A stretch of DNA of 64,000 nucleotides from a virus, in IMG/VR virus record IMGVR_UViG_3300047453_000110, positions 1 to 64,000 of that record; one strand, 5' to 3'. Both the position numbers and the translations under genes were made by a program. Below the pieces are notes generated by a model that made no database searches, was not told the origin of the DNA, and worked only from the letters and a program-made list of their open reading frames with translations. Positions 1 to 9,701 of the stretch are shown piece by piece; the first letter of the stretch is position 1, and every line of letters begins with the position of its first letter.

Positions 1-2130
1 TGACTTTTTGGTCTTAATGTTGACATTGAGACTGTAAGTGTATCACTATCCCAATCAAGAACACCATTGCCGCCATGTTGGTTTATGAATTTTCTACCAT
101 CAGCAGAACCTCTGTATCCATCCCAACCAGTCGCATCGTTATTTTCCAAACCTTGATAACCAATACTCATAACATCATGAGTTGAACGATTACTGCCACC
201 GCGCTGAGACGAATCAAAAGCGTCACGAGCATAGTCAAGTCCACTATCTCTACCGATACCATATGCGACTGTTAATGCGCCCGATACGAGTTTAGAAGTA
301 ATCCTTGCCGCTTCACTGGCATATGTCGATTCAGCATGTCTTGCACCAAAATCTGCTCGGTGGGCGCGTAAGTTGTAGTTACCAAGAACAACATGTCTAC
401 CCAAGTTTGCTTCTGGGCCTCTTCTACCGCCATATTCAGTCAAGTAGTCAAATGGTGCATATGACCCAATCTTATTACCACTTTGGTCACCACCTAAATC
501 AGGTGAAGAAATTGCAATCCTGTCAAGAACGGTGAAGTTCATAGAGTCTGCTTCTAGATAACTAGCGCGACCTTTGACTTTCAAGAAACTTCTGCCCTTG
601 TCACCGTCAAAGTAATAACCATATCCAAGATATCCTACATCAGTAGAAGCTCTTCGGTCTTCGTCTTTACCAATGATTACAAGGTCAGAGTCACCACCCG
701 ATGCGTTAATAAATGCAAAGGCGCGATTGTCACCACCACCAAATGACTGGTTTGGCATCTCACCCGTGGTCGTTGAGTCCATATCCATTCTAAATTCAAG
801 TCGTTTATTATTGAATTGAATATTAGAACGTGCATGGAAACCAGAAGAGTCATTTAGTGATATTTTATCATTAACGAGTAATGGAGTAGTGATTTTTGTA
901 ATTCTGTTACCACTACCATCGTTTACACCTATACCTACCGAACTATCTCTAAGGTATACCGAACCATCACCTCTTGATTTTAGGATTGACATTGGTGTTT
1001 TTCGATAGTCTGCCCAACCCCGGCCGCCGGAGAATATGTTCTTACGGATTTCAAAACCAAACCCGCCTCGTTCTTCAGCGCTGTCAAGAATACTCTGGTC
1101 TGAGTCAAAGAAAGATTCCACATAAATTGCCGTTTTTGGATACGCGTCTAAACGATAATCATAACTTGTTTGAGCGTGAAGGTCTAACCCTTGTGGATGA
1201 AGCGCCTGCATTTGTATTTGCAGTTTATCTTTAGCAGAGTCCCAATTTCTTGCTTTTCCTGCGGTTACTTTAGCAACATCTCTACCTTCTTTGCTTCCTC
1301 TGTATCCATCGTAACCATGATTGCCGCCGGCGGCGTTTTGATACCCAATATGTAGAACTTGGTGTCCGCCGTATGGATTGGAGGAATAGTAAGCAGAATC
1401 CCAAAGCGTCTTCCTAAACTTACCATGTTCACTATCTCTACCCATCTCAAAGGCAATGGTGGTCGAACCTGTTGTAAGTTTAGATGCAATCCTTGCCGAA
1501 TATTTTGCATTCTGCCGTAATTCGCTGCTTGATAAAGCCTGAGACCATTGGTCGAGAACTGGCGCTACCAGCCCACCAAAATGATGTCTCTTCCCATGAG
1601 CGCGAAGGTTGTGATTGCCGATAACAACGTGTCTACCCATACTCAGTGATGGGCCACGTCTACCATTAAACGCCTCTAGTATTTCACCAAAACTGTCTAT
1701 ATAACCATAATTAGTTGATATGGCAAAAGCGCCTCGACCAACTTGGTCACCCCCTGTCGTTCCGTTATAATCACTAGAAGCAATAGCATCAGCAATTAAT
1801 GGGGCAAAGGACATTGAGTCTGCTTCGATATAACTACCGTAACCTTTGACCTTCATGAAAGAAGAACCAATGTCTCTATCCGAATAGTAACCATAGTTCA
1901 AGTTTGGAATAGTGTCTACACCAGCATCAGAGTCCTTACCAATGATTACAAGGTCAGAGTCACCGCCTGAGGCATTGATAAACGCAAATGTTCTGTTTTC
2001 ACCACCACCAAAAGACGCTGGTAATTCACCTGTAGATGCCGAATCCATATTCATTCTGAATTCGGTTCTCTTATTATTAAACCTAATGGTCGAAGGTGCA
2101 GCCGCACCAGAAGAGTCGCTTAGTCCCAGT
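1..2130 (-). repeat. Tandem duplication of ~1.27 kb fibre module
   Basis: Two consecutive copies of one protein module are visible at protein and DNA level. The shared stretch caatgattacaaggtcagag starts at 671 in one copy and at 1940 in the other, giving a period of 1269 bp (423 codons). Both copies share FNNKR.EFRM.MDS, INASGGDSDLVIIGKD, a GRRGP segment, GRHVV.GN.NLRAH and GYDGYRG/GWDGYRG. The copy at about 860-2130 is complete. The other runs off the left edge. Confidence 0.85.
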
Positions 2131-5100
2131 ATACCGTTGATTGTAAAGTCACTATCTGGAAGATTTGATATTCTCGATGTGACATTGGTTGCAAACGAAC
2201 CACCATCAGCAGTGCTGATAGTAAGGACACCTGTTCCCGAATCAAACGCTGTCGAGGATACACCTGCGACAGATACAGTTCCTACAGAGTCAATAAAACC
2301 ACTTGCATCAACCGTAAGGACTGGGACAAGTGATGCAGAACCATATGTTCCTGCCGTTACCGTTGTGTTTGCACTTCTGTCAAAGTCAGCAGTAATAATT
2401 CCTGCACTGAAGTTACCAGATGCGTCACGAGTAACAATCGCAGAACCCGTGTTCGCGTTTGTCGCAGTAGTCGCAGAGTTGTTAACTTTACCCGCAGTCG
2501 AAATCGTTGCGAGTTTTGTATCAGCAATTGCGGCACTTGCGTTGATGTCATCATTAACAATTGAACCAGCCGTAATCGCAGCACTAAGTGTTACATTACT
2601 CGTTCCATCAAATGATACGGCCGAAGCGGTGATGTCACCACTAATTGAGAAGTCCTGACCCGAATCAAGGGCATTGGTTGTGAGGGATTTACCTGTTACA
2701 TCACCAATCAGATTACCTTCAAAGGTTTCTGCAACCAGTGTTGCAAGACTGAATGAAGAGTCAGCAGCGTTAATAGTTCCTGTCGGTGTTGAGTCATACT
2801 CATCAAGGAGTTTCCATTTCTCGTCAGAGATGTCAAAGTAGAAACCCATATGGGTATAACCGACACCTGATGTGCCTGTGTTTCTATTCGTGAAGAAACC
2901 AGTATCAACATTTACAGGTGACGCAACACCTTCCCATCTATCACCTGAGTCGTGACCTGTGGTTGCACCGAACTCAACCGAAATATTATCAGTTGAATGA
3001 ATTTCCTGTGCGTTACCAGTGATTACAACTTTTGTAAGTATAGGTGAGGCAAACGCACTATCATTTCCAAGTGCAACAGCAAAGGTATCAACACCACCCG
3101 CACCAGTTCCTACACCATCAATACGAACATAGTAGGTCTGTGCTGCTGTCCCTGTAAAGTGACCAGAGAAGAAGGCATCGTCAAGACCCGTTCCTGTGAA
3201 TGTCGTTCCTGCTTCACCAATCGCATCACCTTCATTGAGACGATAGAATGGCGCACCTTGTGTCACATTGGATTGACCCACAGTAGTCTGACTACCCAGA
3301 ATGGTAAGGTTACCATCGACTTGTAAGTCCGTCCCGATGTGTGCAGATGTGCGAACACGGAATGAGTTGACCGAGTGATTCTCTCGATTGACCATCATTA
3401 CACCGTTATCTGAATCACCAGATACAACAACCCAACCCATACACATTGGGAAGTTTGGATATGTTGGAGGTGTATTTGTTTTACCGCCTGGAGTTACGGC
3501 AGATACAAAGAACTGGTCATCAGCATTTAGATTTGCAGTATTTACTTCGGTCAACTGACCCTGTAGCAACAACATACCATAACTGTTGTTCGCAATGTCG
3601 TGTGCTGCAAGACCCTGAGAATTATATGCAGAAGCACTAGACGCATCTGCAAGTGCGACAGTCGGAACATTTTGTGCGCCCGAGGTGTAGTTACCACTGA
3701 AGTAAAGAACTGAACCTTTCTTTATTACCGAACCACTGTTGTTGAACACTCTTTGATGTTCTTGTGTGCCCAGTTCAATGAGAAGTCCATTGATGTCATT
3801 ATAATAGTTTAGATTCTTGTGTTCATTATCATAGAACAATAAGCCTTCACTATATGGTTGATGATTAGAGAATGTAGTCGTATCAAACTGAACATTCAGA
3901 AGTGATGCGGAGTCTGCTACGAGTTGTGTCGTTTTCAGTTTATTCTCAACACGCAAGTCATCAAAGTGTTCACTCAAGCCATCGACAAGAATAACACCGT
4001 TATTTGAGTCAGCGACAATAACGCGACCAATATGATGTGGGAAACCAGTATCAACCGTCACAGTTGTTTCTGTTACAACACCCGCAGAGTCAGGAGACAA
4101 GAACAGAACATTACCTTCTGTCATTCCACCTGTATTGACATCACGAACCAGACCATAACGAGTTACCCAACCATGTGCGCCATCTGGAATGTCCATAGTC
4201 GCAAGGCCAAACACAGCACTACTCGTAGAAGTATTTGCTCTTGCTTTCGTAATAAGTGGGCGCCCGTCAGTTTCAGTTCCAGAGATGTATACTGCATCAC
4301 CATTACTGATTGCCGCACCAGTCTCGTTTTTCACATACAGGAATGTTTCCTGACCGATGTTTAGATTTACGTCTGGATTGGAATTTTCGGGGGTGTTAAG
4401 TCTAACCGATAAACCTTTGTCACGGTCAGAGTCAAAATATACTGAACCCGCAGTCTGTGAGAATGCACTGGTCTGTGGAACAAACCGAATACCTTTTGAT
4501 ACTGCACTATCTTGAGTGACCTTACCGAATGTCACATCGTCTGTTGTTCCGACTGCCTGACCAATACTGATTTGACCAGCAGCACTATCATAGGTGACAC
4601 CAGTTCCAGATTGTAAAGCATTTCTTGAGAGTGTGACAAGATTTGCAGAGTCCACATTGAACTCACCAGTAGATGAGTTGTATACGAGACCTTTATTTCC
4701 AGTCAGATGCGCTCTTACTTCAGATGCAGATGGGCCAGTGTATGTAAATACACCTGATGAACTGTCATATGTGAGTGACCCGTCACCGCCTGTGTCATTT
4801 ACAAGCAATGATGCCTTCGCATCACTGTCTGCCCTCGCAGTGGTGTAATAGAGGTTCGTTCCCTCTGCAACATTAGTTGTTGATTTAGTAGCAAGTCTAA
4901 CATCAAAGTCACTATCTGCTCTTGCAGTAGTGTAATAGAGGTTAGAGCCTTCAGGTAGTTGACCCGTATTTGCATCGCCGAGGTCACTGTCAAAGTTTGC
5001 CTTTGTGTATACACTCTCTACATCAAATGAGAACTGACCCGCAGCACTATCATATGACAGGTCACCCGATGCAGAGAACAAGTTACGAATCGTAGTTGTT

Positions 5101-7337
5101 GTCTGTGCATCTACATTATCAAAACGAATGTTCGTAATGGTCGCAGAGTCGAATGTTGCCTGACTTCCTGTCAGTTGAGTGTTCGCAAGGTTTGTAATCG
5201 TTGCCGAATCAATCGTGGCATTGGTAACTGTTGCAGTGGTAGTCGTTAATACACTGATGCCCGCACTATCAATCTGTGTCTGTAATCGTGTCGCAAAATC
5301 ACTATCAAAGTTTGCTTGGCTGTAGATTTGTTCAACATCAATCGAGAAACGACCCGTTGAACTGTCGTATGTCATATCTCCGCCAGCACTAAAGTGTGCG
5401 CGAACCTCACTGGACGATGGCCCTGTGTAGGTGAATACACCAGTGGCACTATCATAAGACAGTGAACCATCACCACCCGTATCGTTGACAAGGAGAGATG
5501 CCTTCGCATCAGAGTCAGCACGAGCAGTTGTGTAATAGAGGTTTGTGCCTTCCGCAACATCAGAAGTTGTTTTGGTTGCAAGTCTTACATCAAAGTCACT
5601 ATCCGCTCTTGTGGTCGTATAGTAAAGATTTGTTCCCTCTACAAGATTACTCGTTGTATATGGGTCGAGTGTAATCGTTGTGAGGAATGTTGCACCATCA
5701 GCAGTGCCGATGGAGAGATTGCCGTTTGCAGAGTCGAATGAGAATGAGGATACACCCGCAACCGCGACTGAACCCGCACTGTCGAGTTGACCCTGTGCGT
5801 TTACTGTGAAGACAGGAATCTGAGATGCAGAACCATATGTCGCTGCGGCAACACCCGTGTTCGTTATAGAAATCGTATCTGTCGAACTATCGTAAGTGAT
5901 ACCTGTGCCACCGTCAAGGGCTGCACCTAAGTCACTGTCGAAATTAGATTTGGTATAGACTTGTTCTACATCAAAGGAGAACACACCTGTTGAACTATCA
6001 TAGGACAAGTCACCAGCAGAGGAGAAGTATCCACGAATACTTCCGATAGATGTTGTATCACCCAACGCACTATCAAAACGACCACGAGTATAATACAGGT
6101 TAGTCCCTTCAGTGATATCACTTGTCGTGTTGGTCAGTGTGGTGAACTTCAGTGTTCCGATATTGGCACTATCAAAGGTTGCCTGTGAACCAGTGAGTTG
6201 AGTGTTTGCCAGATTGGTGATAGTTGCAGAATCAATTCTTGCTTGATTTGAGTATAGTTTGTATACTTGTTGTTCACCTGTAGATGAGGAGTCAACCAGT
6301 CTGTGCCATGAACCACCATGTGCAAAGTATCCCCGACCCGTTGCGTGAACGTGTGCAAACATACCATGATAGGTAGACGCACTTGGAAGGTCACCCTCTG
6401 TGCTGTATACGTTTCCAAAGAGAATCTTACCAGTTGTCTGGAATGTCTCTGAACCGATTGTCCAGTAGTCATTCGCCTCGTCCCACAGAAGTGACTTGTT
6501 TGCATCATCACCACGTTCAATCTCGATACCCGCATCTTCACTGGCTGAACCAGTTGCGTTAGAGTTCAGAACAATGGTGTTGTCTGCAAGTTGGATTGTC
6601 TCTGTGTTGACAATCGTCTGTGTTCCCGATACAGTCAGATTACCACCAATCGTAAGATTAGAACCAATCGTAGTAGACCCACCAACGGCGAGACCATTTG
6701 TGATTGTGGAACTATCTGCGGATGTTCCCCCAGTGAAAGTCTGCGTTCCAGATACAGTCAGATTACCAGCGACATTCAGGTCACTGTGGAATGTTTCCGC
6801 AATATCTGTTCTCGCGACATCGGAGTCGTTGAAACTTAATATGCCTTCTGAACTATCGAATGATAGAATGTCACTGTTTGTCGTAGACACTTTGATACTA
6901 ACAGCAGTCTTACCACCATCACTATCAATAATGACAAAGTTACCGTTACTGTCTTTTAGGTCGAGTGTCCCCAGAGTAATTGTATTTCCTGAAAGGAACA
7001 GGTCTCTCCACTTATTGGTAGAACTGCCGAGGTCATATGCTTCGTTACTATCTGGTATCAGAGAGCCAGTAAATGTCGTGTTGGTAAAAGCAAAGGTATA
7101 ATCGTTATTATCACTATCAAATGTGACAGTGACATTATCGTCACCTCTAAGATTAGTTACTTCGTAGTTACCAGATACTGAATTGTATGCCAGAATTGAA
7201 CCATCAGATTCATTTGCGGTTACATCCACACCACCCAAATTGGTAATGGCAAAAGCACCAGCGGTAACTCTTTTGACAGGAGTTCCTACTTTTATTTTTT
7301 TGATTTTAATCGTAGGGTCTTGATAAATAATTTTCAT
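1..7337 (-). CDS. Giant tail fibre protein (C-terminus outside window)
   Basis: One reading frame stays open from an ATG at 7337 down to the window edge, giving about 2445 codons with no stop that I could find when reading it through. It begins MKIIYQDPTIKIKKIK. Near 7000 it carries a motif typical of phage fibres, YDLGSSTNKWRDL. The middle part has repeated EGTNLYYTTARADSD units, known from long tail fibres of marine myoviruses, each followed by SYDSSTG-like strands. The part encoded by about 1-2130 contains a tandem duplication of a roughly 423-residue module. Asp-Ser pairs are very frequent. It lies at the distal end of the late tail operon, 6 bp after the 121-residue gene. It is probably a receptor-binding or long side fibre. 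The assignment as a fibre rests on repeats and context, and the exact role is inferred. Confidence 0.8.
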   Translation of the reverse strand, partial: MKIIYQDPTIKIKKIKVGTPVKRVTAGAFAITNLGGVDVTANESDGSILAYNSVSGNYEVTNLRGDDNVTVTFDSDNNDYTFAFTNTTFTGSLIPDSNEAYDLGSSTNKWRDLFLSGNTITLGTLDLKDSNGNFVIIDSDGGKTAVSIKVSTTNSDILSFDSSEGILSFNDSDVARTDIAETFHSDLNVAGNLTVSGTQTFTGGTSADSSTITNGLAVGGSTTIGSNLTIGGNLTVSGTQTIVNTETIQLADNTIVLNSNATGSASEDAGIEIERGDDANKSLLWDEANDYWTIGSETFQTTGKILFGNVYSTEGDLPSASTYHGMFAHVHATGRGYFAHGGSWHRLVDSSSTGEQQVYKLYSNQARIDSATITNLANTQLTGSQATFDSANIGTLKFTTLTNTTSDITEGTNLYYTRGRFDSALGDTTSIGSIRGYFSSAGDLSYDSSTGVFSFDVEQVYTKSNFDSDLGAALDGGTGITYDSSTDTISITNTGVAAATYGSASQIPVFTVNAQGQLDSAGSVAVAGVSSFSFDSANGNLSIGTADGATFLTTITLDPYTTSNLVEGTNLYYTTTRADSDFDVRLATKTTSDVAEGTNLYYTTARADSDAKASLLVNDTGGDGSLSYDSATGVFTYTGPSSSEVRAHFSAGGDMTYDSSTGRFSIDVEQIYSQANFDSDFATRLQTQIDSAGISVLTTTTATVTNATIDSATITNLANTQLTGSQATFDSATITNIRFDNVDAQTTTTIRNLFSASGDLSYDSAAGQFSFDVESVYTKANFDSDLGDANTGQLPEGSNLYYTTARADSDFDVRLATKSTTNVAEGTNLYYTTARADSDAKASLLVNDTGGDGSLTYDSSSGVFTYTGPSASEVRAHLTGNKGLVYNSSTGEFNVDSANLVTLSRNALQSGTGVTYDSAAGQISIGQAVGTTDDVTFGKVTQDSAVSKGIRFVPQTSAFSQTAGSVYFDSDRDKGLSVRLNTPENSNPDVNLNIGQETFLYVKNETGAAISNGDAVYISGTETDGRPLITKARANTSTSSAVFGLATMDIPDGAHGWVTRYGLVRDVNTGGMTEGNVLFLSPDSAGVVTETTVTVDTGFPHHIGRVIVADSNNGVILVDGLSEHFDDLRVENKLKTTQLVADSASLLNVQFDTTTFSNHQPYSEGLLFYDNEHKNLNYYNDINGLLIELGTQEHQRVFNNSGSVIKKGSVLYFSGNYTSGAQNVPTVALADASSASAYNSQGLAAHDIANNSYGMLLLQGQLTEVNTANLNADDQFFVSAVTPGGKTNTPPTYPNFPMCMGWVVVSGDSDNGVMMVNRENHSVNSFRVRTSAHIGTDLQVDGNLTILGSQTTVGQSNVTQGAPFYRLNEGDAIGEAGTTFTGTGLDDAFFSGHFTGTAAQTYYVRIDGVGTGAGGVDTFAVALGNDSAFASPILTKVVITGNAQEIHSTDNISVEFGATTGHDSGDRWEGVASPVNVDTGFFTNRNTGTSGVGYTHMGFYFDISDEKWKLLDEYDSTPTGTINAADSSFSLATLVAETFEGNLIGDVTGKSLTTNALDSGQDFSISGDITASAVSFDGTSNVTLSAAITAGSIVNDDINASAAIADTKLATISTAGKVNNSATTATNANTGSAIVTRDASGNFSAGIITADFDRSANTTVTAGTYGSASLVPVLTVDASGFIDSVGTVSVAGVSSTAFDSGTGVLTISTADGGSFATNVTSRISNLPDSDFTINGILGLSDSSGAAAPSTIRFNNKRTEFRMNMDSASTGELPASFGGGENRTFAFINASGGDSDLVIIGKDSDAGVDTIPNLNYGYYSDRDIGSSFMKVKGYGSYIEADSMSFAPLIADAIASSDYNGTTGGDQVGRGAFAISTNYGYIDSFGEILEAFNGRRGPSLSMGRHVVIGNHNLRAHGKRHHFGGLVAPVLDQWSQALSSSELRQNAKYSARIASKLTTGSTTIAFEMGRDSEHGKFRKTLWDSAYYSSNPYGGHQVLHIGYQNAAGGNHGYDGYRGSKEGRDVAKVTAGKARNWDSAKDKLQIQMQALHPQGLDLHAQTSYDYRLDAYPKTAIYVESFFDSDQSILDSAEERGGFGFEIRKNIFSGGRGWADYRKTPMSILKSRGDGSVYLRDSSVGIGVNDGSGNRITKITTPLLVNDKISLNDSSGFHARSNIQFNNKRLEFRMDMDSTTTGEMPNQSFGGGDNRAFAFINASGGDSDLVIIGKDEDRRASTDVGYLGYGYYFDGDKGRSFLKVKGRASYLEADSMNFTVLDRIAISSPDLGGDQSGNKIGSYAPFDYLTEYGGRRGPEANLGRHVVLGNYNLRAHRADFGARHAESTYASEAARITSKLVSGALTVAYGIGRDSGLDYARDAFDSSQRGGSNRSTHDVMSIGYQGLENNDATGWDGYRGSADGRKFINQHGGNGVLDWDSDTLTVSMSTLRPKS
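4690..5660 (-). repeat. GTNLYYT-type fibre repeats, ~690 bp period
   Basis: Two long similar blocks, at about 4690-4950 and 5380-5640, encode EGTNLYYTTARADSDAKASL, then a Gly/Asp-rich strand, FTYTGPS and SEVRAH. Shorter single units with the NLYYT core occur on either side. These repeats are typical of extended phage fibre shafts. Confidence 0.75.
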
Positions 7338-7343
7338 TTTTAT

Positions 7344-7709
7344 TTACTTTGTTACAGATGGTGAAACTTCGATTTGACCTTCAAGTATTCTCTCAATGAT
7401 AGTGTTTGAGTCACTATCAGTATAAGATAACTCAACATCATAAACATACCGACCTCTCGTTGTGAGTGTATCGGTTTGAGTGTTCGTTAGAGATAGGGTT
7501 ACAATACCATCGGTAGGTGGTGTTGCAATAACAGAGTTGAACTCTAAGGTGTTTGGGTCATTAGCCGAGTCAGCATATCTTCTTTTCATTTTTGCCGTGA
7601 CTGACCTATTTGTCAAATTAAAAGCGCTACCGCTGTCATGAACCAGTTCAACTTCGATGGCGACATCTGTTCCCTGATTAATGACAATATCTTCGTAGTT
7701 AGTTGACAT
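7344..7709 (-). CDS. Small virion structural protein, BppU-N-like
   Basis: This encodes 121 residues with the pattern NQGTDVAIEVEL...AFNLTNRSVTAKMKR...GRYVYDVELSY. It resembles the small beta-sandwich proteins or N-terminal domains that many phages encode beside baseplate and fibre genes (BppU-N-like, and uncharacterised structural proteins of marine T4-like phages). There is no signal peptide or membrane segment. It lies between the giant fibre gene (6 bp gap) and the 2OG oxygenase gene, and a late promoter box stands 33 bp upstream. It may be an adaptor joining a fibre to the baseplate. The family call is from pattern memory and is uncertain. Confidence 0.55.
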   Translation of the reverse strand: MSTNYEDIVINQGTDVAIEVELVHDSGSAFNLTNRSVTAKMKRRYADSANDPNTLEFNSVIATPPTDGIVTLSLTNTQTDTLTTRGRYVYDVELSYTDSDSNTIIERILEGQIEVSPSVTK

Positions 7710-7742
7710 GTTAAATACCCATATAAAAACAAATTCTGTTGT

Positions 7743-7750
7743 TATTTATA
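7743..7750 (-). promoter_or_regulatory. T4-type late promoter box TATAAATA
   Basis: An exact TATAAATA on the minus strand lies 33 bp before the start at 7709 and in the gap between two genes. It probably drives the 121-residue gene and the giant fibre. Confidence 0.65.
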
Positions 7751-7771
7751 AGGATTTATTCGTCAACGAGA

Positions 7772-8470
7772 CTAGAAATCTGACATTATTTCTTCGATGG
7801 TATCTTTTTGTATATCTAATGCCATATCAGACATATCTATTTGGTAGGCAACTGTTAAACGCCAACAGTCTGTCTTTGCACTGTGATAACACAACTTATC
7901 CCAAGACTCTCCATAATGACCAAAGTATCCTGCTTTACATTGCCATCCAGGCTTATCCTGTAGGACAACTTCTTCACCAGTCTTACCATCAACATATGAA
8001 AAACTACCTTCACCTGTTTCTGACCAAGTGAAAATAAAATTATACCCAGGCGCATTCGCGTTATTGTGCCATGAGATAAAACCGCCTGGCGGATATAATT
8101 GAGTCAATGCATTATTCTTCACGAATAGTAGATGTCCAAGACGTTCACTATTCTCACCAGCTCTTCTCCGAAAATCCACTTCTTCTTGGGGTGTCATTTT
8201 TATTGAATGTCTTTGTTGGTCAGTTTTGAGTGGATATCCTAATATCTTTTCTGGATATCCATCATGACCTTCGTGTAAACCTATAATATTGTCACGATAC
8301 TTTTCGTTAGTGTATTTTTCACGAGTTCCATTAGAGTCTTTACCACCATCGAGGTGTAAAACTTTTTTGACATAATTCGCATTTTCGTAATACCAGAGAT
8401 AATGATTTAGCGCTTCAAGTATAGTCTGATTCCTAATCGGAATATCAATCATTTGTTTGTGTTCGGTCAT
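7772..8470 (-). CDS. 2OG-Fe(II) oxygenase-like protein
   Basis: This encodes 232 residues. The core from about residue 126 has PPGGFISWHNNANAPGYN, followed by strands, a distal His196 (CYHSAKT) and Arg204 (WRLTVAY), matching the double-stranded beta-helix of 2-oxoglutarate/Fe(II) oxygenases. The usual HxD/E pair reads H135-N-N137 here, so one metal ligand is Asn. I recall similar HxN forms in related marine phage proteins but cannot verify this. It overlaps the upstream glycosyltransferase by 4 bp and sits inside the fibre locus, so a virion protein is a plausible substrate. Hydroxylation activity is inferred from the fold, and the HxN site leaves it in doubt. Confidence 0.65.
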   Translation of the reverse strand: MTEHKQMIDIPIRNQTILEALNHYLWYYENANYVKKVLHLDGGKDSNGTREKYTNEKYRDNIIGLHEGHDGYPEKILGYPLKTDQQRHSIKMTPQEEVDFRRRAGENSERLGHLLFVKNNALTQLYPPGGFISWHNNANAPGYNFIFTWSETGEGSFSYVDGKTGEEVVLQDKPGWQCKAGYFGHYGESWDKLCYHSAKTDCWRLTVAYQIDMSDMALDIQKDTIEEIMSDF

Positions 8471-9228
8471 ACTATAGGAGTATCTTTCTGCAATGTTGCC
8501 GAGAAGTGTCTTAGAATCGGTGGTTTGCCCGACTTAGATTTAAGCATACCTGTCGCCGAATATGAATATTGACTAAAATAATTCCAACGAATATCATCTT
8601 CGAAGATACCAATCTTCAGGTCTTTATATTTGTCTACCTTATTTACCAACCACCAAAGAGTTGTCTGGTCGAAATGTTGAAGGTCATTCCTCCAAGTTTT
8701 TTCTTCAAAACCTTCGGGTCTCCAGTCACCGCTATATTGTTTCAAAAACAATTCATGCCAATCATGCATGAATTGTTTGACCAGAGGATTGGAACTACGA
8801 TATAGACATACACCACCGCAGAGACTATACATCTCTCGTTTTCCTTCATAGTTGAAATATCTGACAGCATAAAACTTTTCACGTTCTTTGGTCAACTCAT
8901 GGAATACCATGTCATAGTCTTTGAGTTCGTCCCAGACTTTGATGATATCTTCATGTTCGCAATCCATGTCTGCATCAACATACATTGTGACATCATAAGG
9001 AGTTTCTGCCATTCCCCACAGTTTTTCGCGATAACCACCACCACAGAGTTTTACATCATCAAACACATCTGTTCGACTATCAATAAAACGTTCTTCTGTG
9101 AAAAATGTTATGTTTGCGTCAGGATAAAAATCACGAATCGATTCGGCTAGGTTCACCGCATATATGTAGAAGTTTTTATTTTTTGACGCTACAATAACAA
9201 AACCCTTAGTTTGATTCTGCATTATCAA
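8467..9228 (-). CDS. GT-A family glycosyltransferase
   Basis: This encodes 253 residues. It has a nucleotide-sugar binding N-terminus (FVIVASKNKNFYIYAVNLAESI), a D85-A-D87 metal motif in YVDADMDC, then LCGGVCLYRSS and a QTTLWWLVN segment, as in GT-A fold transferases. It overlaps the oxygenase gene by 4 bp and the preceding gene by 23 bp, so the three are probably translated together. The start at 9228 (MIMQNQ) or two codons later are both possible. Lying within the tail fibre region rather than in the glycan cluster at 48-63 kb, it is a candidate for modifying fibre proteins. Donor and acceptor are unknown. Confidence 0.7.
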   Translation of the reverse strand: MIMQNQTKGFVIVASKNKNFYIYAVNLAESIRDFYPDANITFFTEERFIDSRTDVFDDVKLCGGGYREKLWGMAETPYDVTMYVDADMDCEHEDIIKVWDELKDYDMVFHELTKEREKFYAVRYFNYEGKREMYSLCGGVCLYRSSNPLVKQFMHDWHELFLKQYSGDWRPEGFEEKTWRNDLQHFDQTTLWWLVNKVDKYKDLKIGIFEDDIRWNYFSQYSYSATGMLKSKSGKPPILRHFSATLQKDTPIV

Positions 9229-9664
9229 TTACTTCTTTCACAATCATAATAGCATATAGGTTGACTTCTGGAATTGATTTTGACCTACGAAGTTTTGATT
9301 TTAAAACACGATTCTTAGAGTTTTTAATTTCTTCAATTTCAAAAGTCTCTAACTTATACTTGAAAAGTTTTTCGAGATTTCTTGCGCGTTCCTCTTCGAC
9401 TTTTCTTTGTTTCTCAGCGTCAGCCTCGGCCGCCTTGCGTTTCATTCTACGTTCAGTAGACGCTTCAATTTTTTCTTCGCCTAAGAATTCTACAATTTCA
9501 AGGAAAACTTCATTTTCAGTTCCGTCACTGTTAAATTTGTCAACCTTATAGACTTGAGTCTTTTTCTTTCCATCCTCAAGGTCTTCTTCAGAAATTGCGT
9601 TTAGAACATGTTTTCGAGGAGTTTCCCAAAATGCATTATCTAACCATCGTCTAGTCATTTTCAT
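9206..9664 (-). CDS. Hypothetical charged coiled-coil protein
   Basis: This encodes 152 residues that I do not recognise as a named family. The N-terminus (MKMTRRWLDNAFWETPRKHV) is followed by a Lys/Glu/Arg-rich helical stretch, about residues 65-120, likely to form a coiled coil. The C-terminus (IPEVNLYAIMIVKEVI) is more hydrophobic. It is the first gene of the set leading to the glycosyltransferase and oxygenase and overlaps the former by 23 bp. A good ribosome site (ggag) precedes the start. It may be a partner or chaperone of the neighbouring fibre or modification proteins, but nothing in the sequence proves this. Confidence 0.5.
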   Translation of the reverse strand: MKMTRRWLDNAFWETPRKHVLNAISEEDLEDGKKKTQVYKVDKFNSDGTENEVFLEIVEFLGEEKIEASTERRMKRKAAEADAEKQRKVEEERARNLEKLFKYKLETFEIEEIKNSKNRVLKSKLRRSKSIPEVNLYAIMIVKEVIDNAESN

Positions 9665-9701
9665 TCTCCATAAATGATATTAGTAATTATATATAAGAAT
9701 T

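Noticed and set aside
1912-2658. 248-residue open frame on the plus strand
   Set aside because: It lies antisense to the continuous giant fibre frame and is rich in Ala, Val and Pro from complementing Asp/Ser-rich codons. The minus frame has recognisable repeats; this one has none.
6496-7101. 201-residue open frame on the plus strand
   Set aside because: Also a shadow of the giant fibre, which shows a known fibre motif over the same bases.
9683-9690. TATATATA on the minus strand before the gene at 9664
   Set aside because: It differs from the stringent TATAAATA late box and lies in a generally AT-rich gap, so I did not list it as a promoter.
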